From: Paucilactobacillus hokkaidonensis JCM 18461 | Lineage (GTDB): Bacteria; Bacillota; Bacilli; Lactobacillales; Lactobacillaceae | Direction: 5' to 3' | DNA: 64,000 nucleotides | Assembly (NCBI RefSeq): GCF_000829395.1 | Contig: NZ_AP014680.1 | Span: forward strand, 620,001-684,000 | Part shown: positions 1-9,045 of the stretch, piece after piece | How positions within the stretch are numbered: position 1 is the stretch's first letter | Layout of the letters: the number at the start of each line of letters is the position of its first letter | The notes under the pieces: model-generated | Databases searched by the model: none | What the model saw: the letters and a program-made list of their open reading frames with translations, nothing else | Told to the model about the DNA's origin: nothing | Program-made: the position numbers and the translations under genes

Positions 1-531
1 GCGCTAAATGTTCCTAAGGATAAGATTGCCTCAAAGGGCATTAAATCAGTGCATAGTCGCGTCACTAATTTAAAGCCACACTTCAGACCTGAATTTCAAC
101 AACTAACAATTGAACAATTTCGTGACAAACTAGCGCAACAAATATTGGAATTATCAGATTTGAACGCGGCTAAGCGCTATCCAATTAATGATCAAGTTCA
201 ACAAGGAGTACAAGACTTACTCGATCAGTACTACCAAAATTGGGACTGGGTATATGGTAAGTCACCAGCATTTAGTCTCCAGCATCGAAATCACTTTCAA
301 GCTGGTACGGTTGATTATCGCCTGAATGTTGAAAATGGTAAAATTTCACAGATAAAAATTTATGGGGATTTCTTTGGTCAAGGAGCGATTCAAGACGTAG
401 AGCAAAAACTACTTGGTGTTCGGTTTGAAAAACAAGCGGTGACAGCAGTTTTTTCTACTTTTGATGTATCTTTTTATTTCGGTAAAATTAAGGCTGAAGA
501 ACTGGTCAATCTGTTGGTAGAGCAGGGCTAA
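1..531 (+). CDS. lplA: Lipoate-protein ligase A, 3' part (gene starts before the window)
   Basis: The reading frame is open from base 1, so the gene is truncated by the window edge; the first internal start (GTG at 49) is not the real one. The opening residues contain KDKIASKGIKSVHSRVTNL, which matches the conserved K-x-x-S-K-G-x-x-S-x-x-x-R-V-x-N-L block of LplA-type ligases, followed by the small C-terminal accessory domain (about residues 70-176), where VENGKI and IYGDFFG are typical. The family activates lipoate with ATP and attaches it to E2 or GcvH lysines in the cytoplasm. The catalytic N-terminal domain lies outside the window. It ends about 170 bases before cydA and is probably a separate transcription unit. 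Confidence 0.88.
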   Translation, partial: ALNVPKDKIASKGIKSVHSRVTNLKPHFRPEFQQLTIEQFRDKLAQQILELSDLNAAKRYPINDQVQQGVQDLLDQYYQNWDWVYGKSPAFSLQHRNHFQAGTVDYRLNVENGKISQIKIYGDFFGQGAIQDVEQKLLGVRFEKQAVTAVFSTFDVSFYFGKIKAEELVNLLVEQG

Positions 532-588
532 TTACGAGCCAAATTGATTTACATTTAAAAATAAAATTGATCAATTGTTAACTAGCTA

Positions 589-617
589 TTGTCAAATGAT
601 TTATCACTCGATATAAT
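589..617 (+). promoter_or_regulatory. cydA promoter (-35/-10)
   Basis: TTGTCA at 589-594 and TATAAT at 612-617 are separated by 17 bases, a near-consensus housekeeping promoter. The start would fall near 624, giving a leader of about 75 bases before cydA. Confidence 0.75.
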
Positions 618-628
618 GTAAGCGGATA

Positions 629-643
629 GATAAGTTACTTATC
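629..643. promoter_or_regulatory. Palindrome in the cydA leader, possible operator
   Basis: GATAAG-TTA-CTTATC is a perfect inverted repeat with 6-base arms just downstream of the predicted start of transcription. It does not resemble a Rex or cre site. It may be an operator or only a short hairpin. Confidence 0.3.
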
Positions 644-699
644 ATTGAATAGGTTATTTATTTTTGATAGGTTTGCTATTATTAAAGGAGGGGTATTAG

Positions 700-2142
700 A
701 TGTTGAACATCGGTATTAGTATTGTTTTTCTTGCGCGATGGCAATTTGCAATGACTACTATTTTTCATTTCTTTTTCGTGCCATTTTCAATCGGTCTAGG
801 TTTTGTCGTAGCTATTATGGAAACTCTTTACGTAATCAAAAAAGACGCCGTGTATAAACAGATGACAGTCTTTTGGGGAAAGATTTTTCTACTGAGTTTT
901 GCAGTCGGGGTTGTTACCGGACTAATTCAAGAGTTCCAGTTTGGAATGAACTGGTCCAATTATTCTCGGTTTATGGGTGATATTTTTGGAGCACCACTGG
1001 CCATTGAAGCGTTGGCAGCATTCTTTATGGAATCAACGTTTATTGGTTTATGGATTTTTACGTGGGATCGATTTCCCGCTTGGCTCCATTGCTTAATGAT
1101 TTGGCTAGTTTCATTTGGAACGATGCTATCTGCATTGTGGATTTTAGCTGCTAATAGTTTCATGCAAAATCCTGTTGGTTATATGATTGATCCAAAGACT
1201 GGTCGGGCCAACATGGTTAGCTTCTTTGATGTCATCAACAATTATCAGTTAAAGATGGAGTTCCCACATGTTATTTTTGGTGCGTGGGCTACTGCTGCGA
1301 TTGTGATTGCAGGGATGTCTGCCTGGGCATTAATTCGCAACAAAACTAAGTTTATTGATTTCTGGCGTAAGTCAATTAAAGTCAGCTTAATTGTTGGCTT
1401 AGTAGCTTCTATTGGAGTGATTGCCGCCGGTGATTTGCAAACCCGTTACGTTATGAATGAACAACCAATGAAATTTGCTGCGATGGAAGGGGTCTACAAG
1501 ACGACTGATAGTCCTGCCCCATGGTCCGCAATTGCTAGTTTGAATACAAAAGATCATAAAACTAACTGGTCATTGGATGTTCCATACGCACTGTCAATGT
1601 TGTCATATCATAAAACAACTGGTGCTGTTAAAGGAATGAATGAAGTAAATAAGACGTTACATGCTAAGTATGACAAGCAGTTTGGTAAGTCAATTAATTA
1701 TTATGTACCTACGAAGACGTTATTCTGGAGCTTCCGAGTAATGGCTTTATCGGGTGGCTGGTTTGCATTAGTTTCTATAGTTGGATTATGGATGAACCGG
1801 AAATCATCGCAATCCATTCTCAATCAACGGTGGTTCTTGTATGTATTAGGAATTACAATGTGGCTGCCATTTGCGGCTAACACAGCTGGGTGGATGATTA
1901 CTGAATTTGGTCGGAATCCATGGGTCGTCTATGGACTCTTTACTATTGCTGACGCGGTTTCGCCAAATGTTTCAGTGGCTTCCTTGTTGACTTCTAATAT
2001 TTTGTATTTTGCAGTTTTCTGTTGTTTAGGTCTCGTCATGATTTGGTTAGCACATCGTGAATTACGCAAAGGCCCAGACGATTTAGCCTCACTTGATCAG
2101 TCTGTTGTTGATCCATATGCTAAGGAGGCGTTTTCAAAATGA
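700..2142 (+). CDS. cydA: Cytochrome bd quinol oxidase subunit I
   Basis: Membrane subunit that binds quinol and hemes b558, b595 and d and reduces O2 to water. At 480 residues with about nine membrane segments it has the short Q-loop form typical of Gram-positives. Visible landmarks are H23 (heme b595 ligand position, in FHFFFVP), H190 (heme b558 ligand position, in EFPHVIFG), the EALAAFFMESTF block with acidic proton-path residues, and G404-R-N-P-W, a variant of the GRQPW quinol-site signature. The start is ATG 700 behind AAAGGAGGGG. It overlaps cydB by 4 bases (ATGA), so translation is coupled. Lactic acid bacteria usually need external heme for this enzyme. Confidence 0.97.
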   Translation: MLNIGISIVFLARWQFAMTTIFHFFFVPFSIGLGFVVAIMETLYVIKKDAVYKQMTVFWGKIFLLSFAVGVVTGLIQEFQFGMNWSNYSRFMGDIFGAPLAIEALAAFFMESTFIGLWIFTWDRFPAWLHCLMIWLVSFGTMLSALWILAANSFMQNPVGYMIDPKTGRANMVSFFDVINNYQLKMEFPHVIFGAWATAAIVIAGMSAWALIRNKTKFIDFWRKSIKVSLIVGLVASIGVIAAGDLQTRYVMNEQPMKFAAMEGVYKTTDSPAPWSAIASLNTKDHKTNWSLDVPYALSMLSYHKTTGAVKGMNEVNKTLHAKYDKQFGKSINYYVPTKTLFWSFRVMALSGGWFALVSIVGLWMNRKSSQSILNQRWFLYVLGITMWLPFAANTAGWMITEFGRNPWVVYGLFTIADAVSPNVSVASLLTSNILYFAVFCCLGLVMIWLAHRELRKGPDDLASLDQSVVDPYAKEAFSK

Positions 2143-3161
2143 GTTTGACACAAAACTTCTGGTTTTTAATTATCGGATTATTGTTTAGTATCTTCTTCTT
2201 TTTGGAGGGCTTTGATTTTGGTGTTGGAATGTCTATTAAGGGGCTCGCCAAAAATGAAGCTGAACGTGACATGTTGGTTAGTAGCATTGGCCCACACTGG
2301 GATGGTAATGAAGTTTGGCTGATCACAGCTGGTGGTGCCTTATTTGCCTCATTTCCAATGTGGTATGCTTCATTATTTTCAGGCTTTTATCTGATTTTAT
2401 TGTTTGTCTTAATTGCGTTGATCTTTCGAGGAGTTTCGTTTGAATTTCGTTCTCGAATGCACACTGACCAAGGACGCAATATTTGGGAATGGGCCTCTAC
2501 TATCGGTAGTTTTTGTGCTCCATTCTTATTAGGGATGCTCTTTACTGCCATGGTCAAGGGAATGCCGATTGACAAAGCTGGAGATATTTCTGCTAGTTTT
2601 ACCGACTATGTTAACTGGTTCTCAATTGTCGGTGGTGTTGCTGTTGCATTATTATGTCTCTTGCATGGCTTGAACTTTATTCGACTTAAAACGACTGGTG
2701 ATTTACGTAAACGAGCATTAGCTTATTCGAAACCACTATATTGGGTGTTATATGCTGGTGAAGTTGTTTTCGCAATTCTGGTATATGTTTACACGGACTT
2801 CTTTACTGCTAAACCACTATCAACATTGCTAATTTTGGTGGCAATTGTGGCTTTATCCGTGATTGCGCACGTTGGAACGTTACTGGACCATGAAAAGTTA
2901 TCGTTCTTCTCAACCGGCTTAACGTTAGTTGGAATTGTGGTGCTATTATTTAATGGACTCTATCCACGAGTAATGGTAGCTAATAATCCAAAATTCAGCA
3001 TTTTAGCAGCAGATGCGTCATCATCACCATATACACTGCATATTATGACTATTGTGACCCTATCAATTTTACCAATTGTTCTGGTATACTTTATCTGGAG
3101 CTATTGGGTGTTTAGAAAACGGATCCAAGCAAAACCCGTGACTACGAGTCACGCAGAATAG
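2139..3161 (+). CDS. cydB: Cytochrome bd quinol oxidase subunit II
   Basis: 340 residues with about eight or nine membrane helices; the N-terminus FFFLEGFDFGVGM and the following GPHWDGNEVWLITAGGALF are hallmarks of CydB. It pairs with CydA in the cytoplasmic membrane and stabilises the heme assembly. The start overlaps the cydA stop, with an AGGAG motif within the cydA 3' end as ribosome binding site. It is followed by a long hairpin before cydD, so the oxidase and transporter halves of the operon may differ in message stability. Confidence 0.97.
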   Translation: MSLTQNFWFLIIGLLFSIFFFLEGFDFGVGMSIKGLAKNEAERDMLVSSIGPHWDGNEVWLITAGGALFASFPMWYASLFSGFYLILLFVLIALIFRGVSFEFRSRMHTDQGRNIWEWASTIGSFCAPFLLGMLFTAMVKGMPIDKAGDISASFTDYVNWFSIVGGVAVALLCLLHGLNFIRLKTTGDLRKRALAYSKPLYWVLYAGEVVFAILVYVYTDFFTAKPLSTLLILVAIVALSVIAHVGTLLDHEKLSFFSTGLTLVGIVVLLFNGLYPRVMVANNPKFSILAADASSSPYTLHIMTIVTLSILPIVLVYFIWSYWVFRKRIQAKPVTTSHAE

Positions 3162-3171
3162 ATTTTCAAAA

Positions 3172-3226
3172 GATAGCCGCCAAACCATTATGATTAAAGT
3201 TAATCATATTTGGATTGGCGGCTATC
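3172..3226 (+). other. Long stem-loop between cydB and cydD
   Basis: Arms 3172-3196 and 3201-3226 are nearly complementary (GATAGCCGCCAAACC pairs with GGATTGGCGGCTATC) around an A/T-rich tip. No T-run follows, so a simple intrinsic terminator is unlikely; a processing or stability element is more likely. Its presence argues against the upstream ATG at 3190 as the cydD start. Confidence 0.7.
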
Positions 3227-3246
3227 TAATAAAAGGGGTGCAAGCT

Positions 3247-5004
3247 ATGATTGATCGTCGAATCTTCAATTTACCAGGAGCAAAAAAAATTGTTGGTATT
3301 TTGGGGTTATTAGTTTTTATTCAGGGATTTATGATCCTATTTCAAGGGAAATTTCTGGCTGAGAGTATCGTCGGTCTTTGGAAACGGCAGCCATTGACTA
3401 GCATCACGACGACCACAATTTTATTTGCGGTCGTTTTTTTGCTACGCCATATTCTAACATTGCTCAAAAATAGAGTAGTAGCACCATTTGTTAACAAAAC
3501 GGCGCAGTCTTTGCGGGCACAATTAATGGCGAAACTATTTAAAATTGGTCCCGCTGCGACAGCCGCAAAGGGAACTGGTAGTTTAGTTACAATGGCGGTT
3601 GACGGTGTCGACCAAATTCAAAATTACCTGCAATTAGTATTTATCAAAGTATTCGATATGATGGTGATTCCATGGATTTTATTGGTTTATTTGTTTTTTA
3701 TTCGGTGGCAAGAATCTGTGTTCCTGTTATTAATTTATCCAATCATCATTTTATTTATGATTATTTTGGGATTTGCTGCGCAGGCTAAAGCCGACCAACA
3801 ATATGCCGGGTACCAACGTTTATCCAATAATTTTGTGGATACCTTACGTGGATTGCCAACTTTAAAGCAACTAGGTTTATCAAAACAGTATTCCAAAAAT
3901 GTTTTTTCTGTTAGTGAGGATTATCGTAAACAGACACTATCTGTGTTAACGATTGCGGTTTTATCAACCTTTGCATTAGATTTTTTCACGACATTATCGA
4001 TTGCTGTTGTGGCCGTATTTTTAGGGCTAGGTTTGATTAAAGGGAGCATTGCATTGTTGCCTGCACTAATTATGTTGGTGCTGTCACCAGAATACTTTTT
4101 GCCAATCAGGAACTTTGCCAATGATTATCACGCTACTCTGGATGGTAAAAATGCAATGACAGCCATTTTTGAGGTATTAGATTTACCTGAAATTAAGGAT
4201 CAGGATCAATTGAAGAAGCTGCCAGCGGGCTGGCAAGCTGATGATGAATTAACGTTTGAACATGTGGATGTTTCGTATCAAGATGTTGACCGTGATCCAA
4301 ACCAATTAAGTGATGCGACACTGCATGACATTAGCTTTTCAGTAAAAGGCTATCAAAAAATTGGGCTAATCGGTAAATCTGGGTCTGGGAAAACAACCTT
4401 AATTGATACTTTAAGCGGGTTTTTAACGCCGCAAGTGGGATCCGGAACAATCAAGGTTAACCAACAAGTGCTATCGCATTTGGCACAAGATAGTTGGAAA
4501 CAAAATTTTCTGTATATTCCACAATCACCATATTTATTTCATGACACAATCGAAAACAATATTCGATTTTATACACCGACTGCCACGTCTGAACAGGTTC
4601 AGACGGCTGCTGGGCAAGCAGGCTTGAGTGATTGGTTGGCCAGCCTACCAACTGGATTACAAACGAAGATTGGTGAGGGTAACCGCGGTGTGAGTGGTGG
4701 TCAGGCACAACGGATTGCACTGGCTCGTGCATTTTTGGACCAGCAACGTAAAATTCTACTGTTTGATGAACCAACAGCGCATTTGGATATTGAAACTGAA
4801 GCTGAATTAAAGGAAGCCATGACTCCGATCTTTGCTAATCATTTAGTTTTCTTTGCAACTCACAGACTGCACTGGTTAAATCAAATGGACTACGTTTTAG
4901 TCTTAGACGAGGGAAAATTGGTCCAGCAGGGCACACCTGACGAACTAAGTAAACAACCGGGCGCCTATGCCCAACTAGTTAGTGATATGGGAGGTGGGCA
5001 ATAA
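3247..5004 (+). CDS. cydD: Thiol reductant ABC exporter subunit CydD
   Basis: One half of the heterodimeric ABC transporter that exports cysteine/glutathione (or acts in heme handling) and is needed for assembly of cytochrome bd. The first ~310 residues form a six-helix membrane domain; the nucleotide-binding domain shows Walker A GKSGSGKTT, signature VSGGQAQR and Walker B LLFDEP. A start at 3190 is possible in frame but lies inside the stem-loop; ATG 3247 sits behind AAAAGGGG with good spacing and gives 585 residues, so I choose it. It overlaps cydC by one base (TAATG), implying translational coupling. Confidence 0.93.
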   Translation: MIDRRIFNLPGAKKIVGILGLLVFIQGFMILFQGKFLAESIVGLWKRQPLTSITTTTILFAVVFLLRHILTLLKNRVVAPFVNKTAQSLRAQLMAKLFKIGPAATAAKGTGSLVTMAVDGVDQIQNYLQLVFIKVFDMMVIPWILLVYLFFIRWQESVFLLLIYPIIILFMIILGFAAQAKADQQYAGYQRLSNNFVDTLRGLPTLKQLGLSKQYSKNVFSVSEDYRKQTLSVLTIAVLSTFALDFFTTLSIAVVAVFLGLGLIKGSIALLPALIMLVLSPEYFLPIRNFANDYHATLDGKNAMTAIFEVLDLPEIKDQDQLKKLPAGWQADDELTFEHVDVSYQDVDRDPNQLSDATLHDISFSVKGYQKIGLIGKSGSGKTTLIDTLSGFLTPQVGSGTIKVNQQVLSHLAQDSWKQNFLYIPQSPYLFHDTIENNIRFYTPTATSEQVQTAAGQAGLSDWLASLPTGLQTKIGEGNRGVSGGQAQRIALARAFLDQQRKILLFDEPTAHLDIETEAELKEAMTPIFANHLVFFATHRLHWLNQMDYVLVLDEGKLVQQGTPDELSKQPGAYAQLVSDMGGGQ

Positions 5005-6737
5005 TGAACGTATTGAAAAATGATACGTGGGTCATGCCTTATTTACGTAAGTATAAAATGTTGTTGCTATTGGTACTTGCATTAGGTTTTTTAACGCTGT
5101 TTAGTGGTTCTGCCTTAATGTTTACTTCTGGTTATTTGATCAGCAAATGTGCGACGCATCCATTTAATATTTTATTAGTTTATCCGGCAATTGTACTGAC
5201 ACGGGCGTTTGGAATTGCGCGGCCTGTTTTCAGATATGCTGAACGACTTTCTGCGCATAATTGGGTTTTACGCATTGTTTCTAACTTTCGTAAAAAGTTG
5301 TATGATTCTGTCGAATCAACCGCAGTGGCAATTCGTCAAAAGCATCAGACTGGCAGTTTACTGACTTTGTTGGCTGACGACATTGAACACATCGAAAATT
5401 TGTATTTGACTACTGTTTTTCCAATTGTAACTGGTATTTTGGTATATGTTTTTGTGGTTGTTGGATTGGGTACCATTAACTGGCCTTTTGCCCTATTGAT
5501 GCTGTTATTGATTGGAATATTGATGTTTGTTATGCCATTAGTGTCGGTATTGGTTAATGGCGCCAATGAGTTCAAACAAAAGCAGATTCAAAAGGGACTT
5601 TATACTAAGTTAACCGATTCAGTTTTAGGGTTAAGTGATTGGTTAATCTCTGGCCGACAAGCAGATTTTATGCAAGAACATCTGGAGACTAGTAATCAAA
5701 TCTTTGGGCTGCGACGTCGGGACAAAAATTTTCAGTGGCTTCGTGATTTGTTAAGTCAAATTGTAATTGGAATTATCGCAATTGCAACCTTAATTTGGGC
5801 TGGAAAAACAATGACTGATAGTCAAAATGCTGCTAATTGGATTGCTGCATTTGTACTTTGTATCTTTCCATTAGATCAAACATTCATAAACATTGCTCAA
5901 GGAGTCAGTGAATGGCCAACTTATCGTGAATCGATTAAACGAGTTAATGCCTTACCGCAAGCCTCTGACGAGAATGCAGTAGAACAATCTAAGTTGCAGA
6001 CATCATTTGAGCGGTTGGCAATTAACAATGTTGATTTCCAGTACGCAGATGGTAATCAACTTGTGTTAAATCAGCTTAATTTACAAATAAAGGCGGGAGA
6101 AAAAATTGCGCTGCTGGGACCGAGTGGAACCGGGAAAAGTACGCTATTAAAATTAATTTTAGGGGATGAACTACCAACTAATGGTTCAATTCAAATCAAT
6201 GGTATCAGTATTGATCGACTTCAATCTGAACGAGCTAATTTATTTGGCGTTTTGGATCAACAGCCATACCTGTTTGATACATCAATTTTAAATAATATTC
6301 GGTTGGGAAATTTATCGGCAACTGAAGAACAAGTTCGTGCAGTATTAGAAGAGGTAGAATTGACCCCGTTGATTGATAGCTTGCCCGCTGGCTTGCATAC
6401 ACAAGTGCAAGAAGCAGGAACTCGGTTCTCTGGCGGGGAACAACAACGGCTAGCATTAGCCCGTATTTTGTTGCAAGATACACCAATTATTATTTTGGAT
6501 GAGCCAACTGTAGCGCTAGATCCGATTACTGAACAGCATCTGTTAAAAACGATTTTCAAGGTACTGGAAGATAAAACAGTTATCTGGGTTACACATCATT
6601 TGGTGGGAATTAACTATGTTGATCAGGTCCGCTTTATTGAGCATGGCCAATTTGATATGAGCGGCACACCGCAAGAGTTGTACGCTAATAGTGAGAGATT
6701 TAAGAGATTGTATGAAATGGATCGAGGAAGAGTGTGA
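5004..6737 (+). CDS. cydC: Thiol reductant ABC exporter subunit CydC
   Basis: 577 residues, partner of CydD. An N-terminal membrane domain (to about residue 310) is followed by an ATPase domain with Walker A GPSGTGKST, signature FSGGEQQRLALAR and Walker B IIILDEPT. The start ATG at 5004 shares a base with the cydD stop and is preceded by GGAGGTGGG. The last codons (Arg-Val-stop) lie inside a palindromic repeat that starts at 6731, so the repeat provides this gene's stop codon. Completes cydABDC. Confidence 0.95.
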   Translation: MNVLKNDTWVMPYLRKYKMLLLLVLALGFLTLFSGSALMFTSGYLISKCATHPFNILLVYPAIVLTRAFGIARPVFRYAERLSAHNWVLRIVSNFRKKLYDSVESTAVAIRQKHQTGSLLTLLADDIEHIENLYLTTVFPIVTGILVYVFVVVGLGTINWPFALLMLLLIGILMFVMPLVSVLVNGANEFKQKQIQKGLYTKLTDSVLGLSDWLISGRQADFMQEHLETSNQIFGLRRRDKNFQWLRDLLSQIVIGIIAIATLIWAGKTMTDSQNAANWIAAFVLCIFPLDQTFINIAQGVSEWPTYRESIKRVNALPQASDENAVEQSKLQTSFERLAINNVDFQYADGNQLVLNQLNLQIKAGEKIALLGPSGTGKSTLLKLILGDELPTNGSIQINGISIDRLQSERANLFGVLDQQPYLFDTSILNNIRLGNLSATEEQVRAVLEEVELTPLIDSLPAGLHTQVQEAGTRFSGGEQQRLALARILLQDTPIIILDEPTVALDPITEQHLLKTIFKVLEDKTVIWVTHHLVGINYVDQVRFIEHGQFDMSGTPQELYANSERFKRLYEMDRGRV

Positions 6738-6854
6738 GCAGGCCCGCTAAGGAGTCGTAGGCTAAGGCCAAGCCGAGCATTGATAAATCGGTCTTTGATT
6801 TATTGATGCTCGGCTTGGCCTTAGCCCTAGACCCCTGGGCCTGCGAACACGTTT
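6731..6854 (+). repeat. Palindromic element, copy A, overlapping the cydC stop
   Basis: Left arm AGTGTGAGCAGGCCC and right arm GGGCCTGCGAACACG enclose a second helix (TAGGCTAAGGCCAAGCC with GGCTTGGCCTTAGCC) and an A/T-rich tip; it ends in GTTT. In the outer stem, GA faces GA between GTGT/ACAC and GC/GC pairs; further in, GTA faces CTA. Probable terminator of the cyd operon and one member of a dispersed family. Confidence 0.85.
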
Positions 6855-6898
6855 AAAAAAACGTAAAGCACGGTCAAATAGGACGAACACGTAAAAAA

Positions 6899-6938
6899 AA
6901 CGAACCATCGCATTTTTTAAAAGCGATTGGTTCGTTTT
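6899..6938. terminator. Bidirectional intrinsic terminator between cydC and the prenyl synthase
   Basis: AACGAACCATCGC (6899-6911) pairs with GCGATTGGTTCGTT (6923-6936) and is flanked by A- and T-runs. It separates convergent genes and can serve both strands. Confidence 0.85.
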
Positions 6939-6953
6939 GCATTTAACAGTAAA

Positions 6954-7931
6954 TTATTGCTGTCGATGTAATAAATTTTGTGTGAGTTCAATGAGGGCCT
7001 CACGTGCAGGTACATCAGGTAACTCTTTGATCAGTTCTAATGACTCACTGGTGTATTGATCAGCAAGTGCAAAAGCTCGTTTAACCCCACCAACATTGAC
7101 CACAATCTGTTGTACTTGTTTAACTTCATCGTTGGTCATTTTTCCTTTTTTGTTTAATAAAGATTTCAATGCAGCACGGTTAGTTTCTAGTGCCAAAATC
7201 AATGGTAATGAATAGACCCCTTGACGAACGTCCTCCAAAGTTGGCTTTAGCGTATGTTTTTTTTGACCGGTATAATCTAAAATATCGTCTTGAATTTGAT
7301 AGGCTAATCCAATTTTTTTGCCAATTTGTTGAGCATGATCAATTATGACTTGGTCACAGCCACTTAAACGGGCACCTTGTGAACAAGCTAATTCAAACAA
7401 TTTCGCCGTTTTACCTTCAATTTCTGCCAAATACTGTGTTACAGTCGTTTTTTGATTATAGTTAAGCTGCATTTGGTTTAATTCACCATCTAATATAGCA
7501 TGCATAATATTAGCATTGGCGGAAACATCATCCATAACGTAAGCCGACTTAATGACTTGTTTGAAATAAAGTGTAAACAAAAAGTCGCCCGCATAGATGG
7601 CATTTCTTTGGCCATACATCGTGTGAATTGTGGTAATGTTACGACGCAATGGTGATTCATCAATCACATCGTCATGAATTAAGGTGGCTACATGCAGTAA
7701 TTCTAATGCAGCAGCACCGGCTTGTAATTTAACTAGATCTTGTTTTGGTCCCAGTGAACTGAATAAATAAAAATATCCTGGCCGCAAAAGCTTGCCACCA
7801 GCTCCAATAAGCTCTAAAATCTTTGTTTGTATAGGTTTATTTGTTAATGAGACCAAACTAAACATGTAGTTTTTTAAATCATCAAGTTTAACTGCTACAG
7901 TTGGAAAGTTTTGCCAGATTTTATGTGCCAT
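6954..7931 (-). CDS. Long-chain polyprenyl (heptaprenyl-type) diphosphate synthase
   Basis: 325-residue all-helical isoprenyl synthase that extends farnesyl or geranylgeranyl diphosphate with isopentenyl diphosphate. Both aspartate-rich motifs are present: D87-D-V-I-D91 in LIHDDVIDES and D215-D-I-L-D219 in QIQDDILDYTG, and GGKLLRPGYFYL is the usual K-x-x-R-P block. No small-subunit gene is nearby. Divergent from menA, which needs a polyprenyl diphosphate, so the product is most likely the menaquinone side chain. Exact chain length cannot be told from sequence. Confidence 0.9.
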   Translation of the reverse strand: MAHKIWQNFPTVAVKLDDLKNYMFSLVSLTNKPIQTKILELIGAGGKLLRPGYFYLFSSLGPKQDLVKLQAGAAALELLHVATLIHDDVIDESPLRRNITTIHTMYGQRNAIYAGDFLFTLYFKQVIKSAYVMDDVSANANIMHAILDGELNQMQLNYNQKTTVTQYLAEIEGKTAKLFELACSQGARLSGCDQVIIDHAQQIGKKIGLAYQIQDDILDYTGQKKHTLKPTLEDVRQGVYSLPLILALETNRAALKSLLNKKGKMTNDEVKQVQQIVVNVGGVKRAFALADQYTSESLELIKELPDVPAREALIELTQNLLHRQQ

Positions 7932-8021
7932 TTTGTTACCTCGAAGTGAGAATTTATATTCTAACGATACAAATAACTGTAAGCCTTGTCAATCTTATTT
8001 ATTATATGGAGGAACTTTATT

Positions 8022-8930
8022 TTGAAGCCCAAAGTGTTTTTAGAGTTCATTGAGATTACTTCTTTAATTGCGTCCGTTTTTCCATTTGTACTGGGAGTAA
8101 TGTATGCTTATTACAATTATCACACGATTAATGTGGTAAATACAATTTTATTTTTCATTGCAGCAAATTTACTGCAAATGGCTGTTAATGCGAATGATAA
8201 TTATCAAGATTTTATTCACTCAGATGATGATGAGGAGTTTAAGTCGCAAACTAACGTAGTCGGAGTTAATAATATTTCCATTACAACTGCGCGGACAATT
8301 ACGTATAGTTTAGCAGGAATAGTTGCTGTAATTGGACTATATTTGGTAACTAGAGTTGGATTACCATTATTATGGCTGGGTTTGTTTAGTTTTGCGGTCG
8401 GTTATTTTTATGCAGCTGGCCCTCGACCAATTTCAAATACGCCGTTTGGAGAAATATTTTCAGGTGTGACAATGGGATTTATTATTTTTTTGATCGCGGC
8501 GTTTGTGAATGTGTATAGTGTCGAATCATTAAATTTTAGCTTTTTGTGGCGGATTTTGTTAGCGTCTGGTATTGCTATTTTCGCCATTTCAAATATTATG
8601 TTAGCTAATAATATTTGTGATGAACAGGAAGACAAACGTAATAATCGTAGAACCGCTGTGTTTTATTTCGGGAAAAAGGTTATGTTGAGAGTATTTGCAT
8701 TGAGTTATGTTGCTGGTTATTTGTGCTTGATTGTTGCCATTTTAATTGGAGTTTTACCATGGTTGTCGATTTTAACACTGCTCAGTATTCCCTTTGTCTG
8801 GCATAACGTGCATGTTTTCTTTCAAAATCAAGTTAAACGTGAGACGTTTGTGCTGTCTGTTAAGAATTCGGTCACCATCACTATGTTTTTCACTATTGCA
8901 ATGGGTGCTGGTATTTGGCTGAATCTTTAA
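8022..8930 (+). CDS. menA: 1,4-dihydroxy-2-naphthoate polyprenyltransferase (UbiA family)
   Basis: Integral membrane prenyltransferase, 302 residues with about eight or nine helices. The two aspartate-rich motifs are NANDNYQDF followed by SDDDEE (near residues 55-70) and NNICDEQEDKRNNRRT (near residue 200). TTG 8022 lies 9 bases after GGAGG at 8008-8012 and is the best start; an upstream TTG at 7986 has no ribosome site. With the divergent prenyl synthase and the upstream cyd operon it would let the cell finish menaquinone from imported 1,4-dihydroxy-2-naphthoate; no other men gene is in the window. Other UbiA specificities cannot be fully excluded. Confidence 0.88.
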   Translation: MKPKVFLEFIEITSLIASVFPFVLGVMYAYYNYHTINVVNTILFFIAANLLQMAVNANDNYQDFIHSDDDEEFKSQTNVVGVNNISITTARTITYSLAGIVAVIGLYLVTRVGLPLLWLGLFSFAVGYFYAAGPRPISNTPFGEIFSGVTMGFIIFLIAAFVNVYSVESLNFSFLWRILLASGIAIFAISNIMLANNICDEQEDKRNNRRTAVFYFGKKVMLRVFALSYVAGYLCLIVAILIGVLPWLSILTLLSIPFVWHNVHVFFQNQVKRETFVLSVKNSVTITMFFTIAMGAGIWLNL

Positions 8931-9045
8931 GGAACCCTAAATTAATCCAAATGGTTCTCCATTGAATCGAATTTCAGTGTAGAATAACTTCTAATAGTGT
9001 TTGAACCAGTCAGTTTGTTGACCTACTTAGGAAGGTGAGATTTTT

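Noticed and set aside
3190-3246. ATG 3190 as the cydD start
   Set aside because: It lies inside a stem-loop and has no ribosome site; ATG 3247 has AAAAGGGG at proper spacing.
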